Below are positions 63,626-64,000 of a DNA stretch of 64,000 nt, one piece after another. How positions within the stretch are numbered: position 1 is the first letter of the stretch; each line of letters begins with the position of its first letter. Below the pieces are notes generated by a model. It did not search any database and was not told the DNA's origin. It was given only the letters and a program-made list of their open reading frames with translations. Both the position numbers and the translations under genes were made by a program. Origin of the DNA: Dongshaea marina (GTDB taxonomy: Bacteria > Pseudomonadota > Gammaproteobacteria > Enterobacterales > Aeromonadaceae); NCBI RefSeq assembly GCF_003072645.1, contig NZ_CP028897.1, positions 3,051,658 through 3,115,657 on the forward strand, given 5' to 3'.

Positions 63626-64000
63626 TTATTCGACCCGCTCACCATGCTCGGCAATATCCAATCCGCGGCGCTCGGTCTCGTCATCGACTCGAAGATTCAC
63701 AGCCAGGCCAATAATCTTGAGCAGGATATAGCTGGCAACCGTGGCGTAGACGACGGTGACCACAACCCCCAGAGCCTGTAGCCCAAGCTGAGCCCAGTTC
63801 CCCTCGATCACACCGGCTGTCCCGCCAATGGCCGATGAGGCAAAGACCCCGGTGAGCAGGGCACCGACGATTCCACCAATACCATGGATCCCAAAACAAT
63901 CCAGGGAATCATCATATCCCAGCTTTGTCTTGAGAACCGCGGTCGCCCAATAGCAGATCACCCCGGCCAGTAAGCCGATACCAATCGCGGCTCCGGTTGT
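63626..64000 (-). CDS. amtB: Ammonium transporter, C-terminal part (runs off right edge)
   Basis: The frame is open from the right edge to the stop at 63626, giving about 124 residues: TTGAAIGIGLLAGVICYWAT, then DDSLDCFGIHGIGGIVGALLTGVFA, which contains the second His of the Amt twin-His pore motif, and a last long helix (LGLQALGVVVTVVYATVASYILLKIIG). The cytoplasmic tail ends in ERRGLDIAEHGERVE, typical of AmtB regulated by GlnK. It conducts ammonia across the inner membrane. Confidence 0.92.
   Translation of the reverse strand, partial: TTGAAIGIGLLAGVICYWATAVLKTKLGYDDSLDCFGIHGIGGIVGALLTGVFASSAIGGTAGVIEGNWAQLGLQALGVVVTVVYATVASYILLKIIGLAVNLRVDDETERRGLDIAEHGERVE

Overview
The window reads as a gammaproteobacterial chromosome segment, probably from a marine facultative anaerobe. 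The evidence is an ArgP/ArgO pair, H-NS, TalB, YqjG-type glutathionyl-hydroquinone reductase, free-methionine sulfoxide reductase and a flavin-based cytosolic fumarate-type reductase. I cannot place the genus from sequence alone. No rRNA, tRNA or CRISPR array was seen. Both ends cut a gene: a BREX methyltransferase on the left and an ammonium transporter on the right.

Layout. (1) 1-7.6 kb: the start of a BREX type 3-like phage-defence operon on the minus strand, in the order WYL regulator, brxF, brxC, pglX. (2) 7.7-10 kb: small envelope or hypothetical genes (DUF4236, a lipoprotein, a membrane protein). (3) 10.3-19 kb: accessory region with a TacAT-type toxin-antitoxin pair, a frameshifted tyrosine recombinase, a hipA-hipB locus with frameshifted hipA, an IS50/Tn5-like insertion sequence with recognisable 19-bp ends, an SDR protein, a small winged-helix protein and a secreted orphan. 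(4) 19-28 kb: metabolism. A 1005-residue OYE/FMN-bind/FAD reductase sits with its flavinyltransferase ApbE, then a SorC regulator diverges from talB and tkt. (5) 27.9-31.1 kb: an AsnB-like amidotransferase and an RpfF-like DSF synthase gene, the latter frameshifted. (6) 32.1-46.3 kb: one long minus-strand cluster of a GAF-HlyD adaptor, an M50 protease/HlyD fusion with an RRE-like N-terminus, a periplasmic HlyD adaptor, a giant DUF4347 repeat protein with a LEPR-XLL-like N-terminus, a hybrid histidine kinase with two HPt domains, and a REC-GGDEF-EAL regulator. (7) 46.4-55.5 kb: argP/argO and housekeeping or stress genes. (8) 56-60.7 kb: a LysR/CoA-transferase pair embedded in long modular intergenic repeats. 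(9) 60.7-64 kb: SGNH esterase, H-NS, small hypotheticals and amtB.

The strongest candidate for an undescribed system is region 6. It contains an intramembrane-protease-like protein with a peptide-recognition-like domain, three adaptor modules, no ABC or RND pump, one giant client-like protein, and a phosphorelay/c-di-GMP output translated together with it. A second theme is that several genes are broken by a single missing base in a homopolymer. Three of them have six Gs where the frame needs seven, which is either slippage-based switching or a systematic sequencing error.
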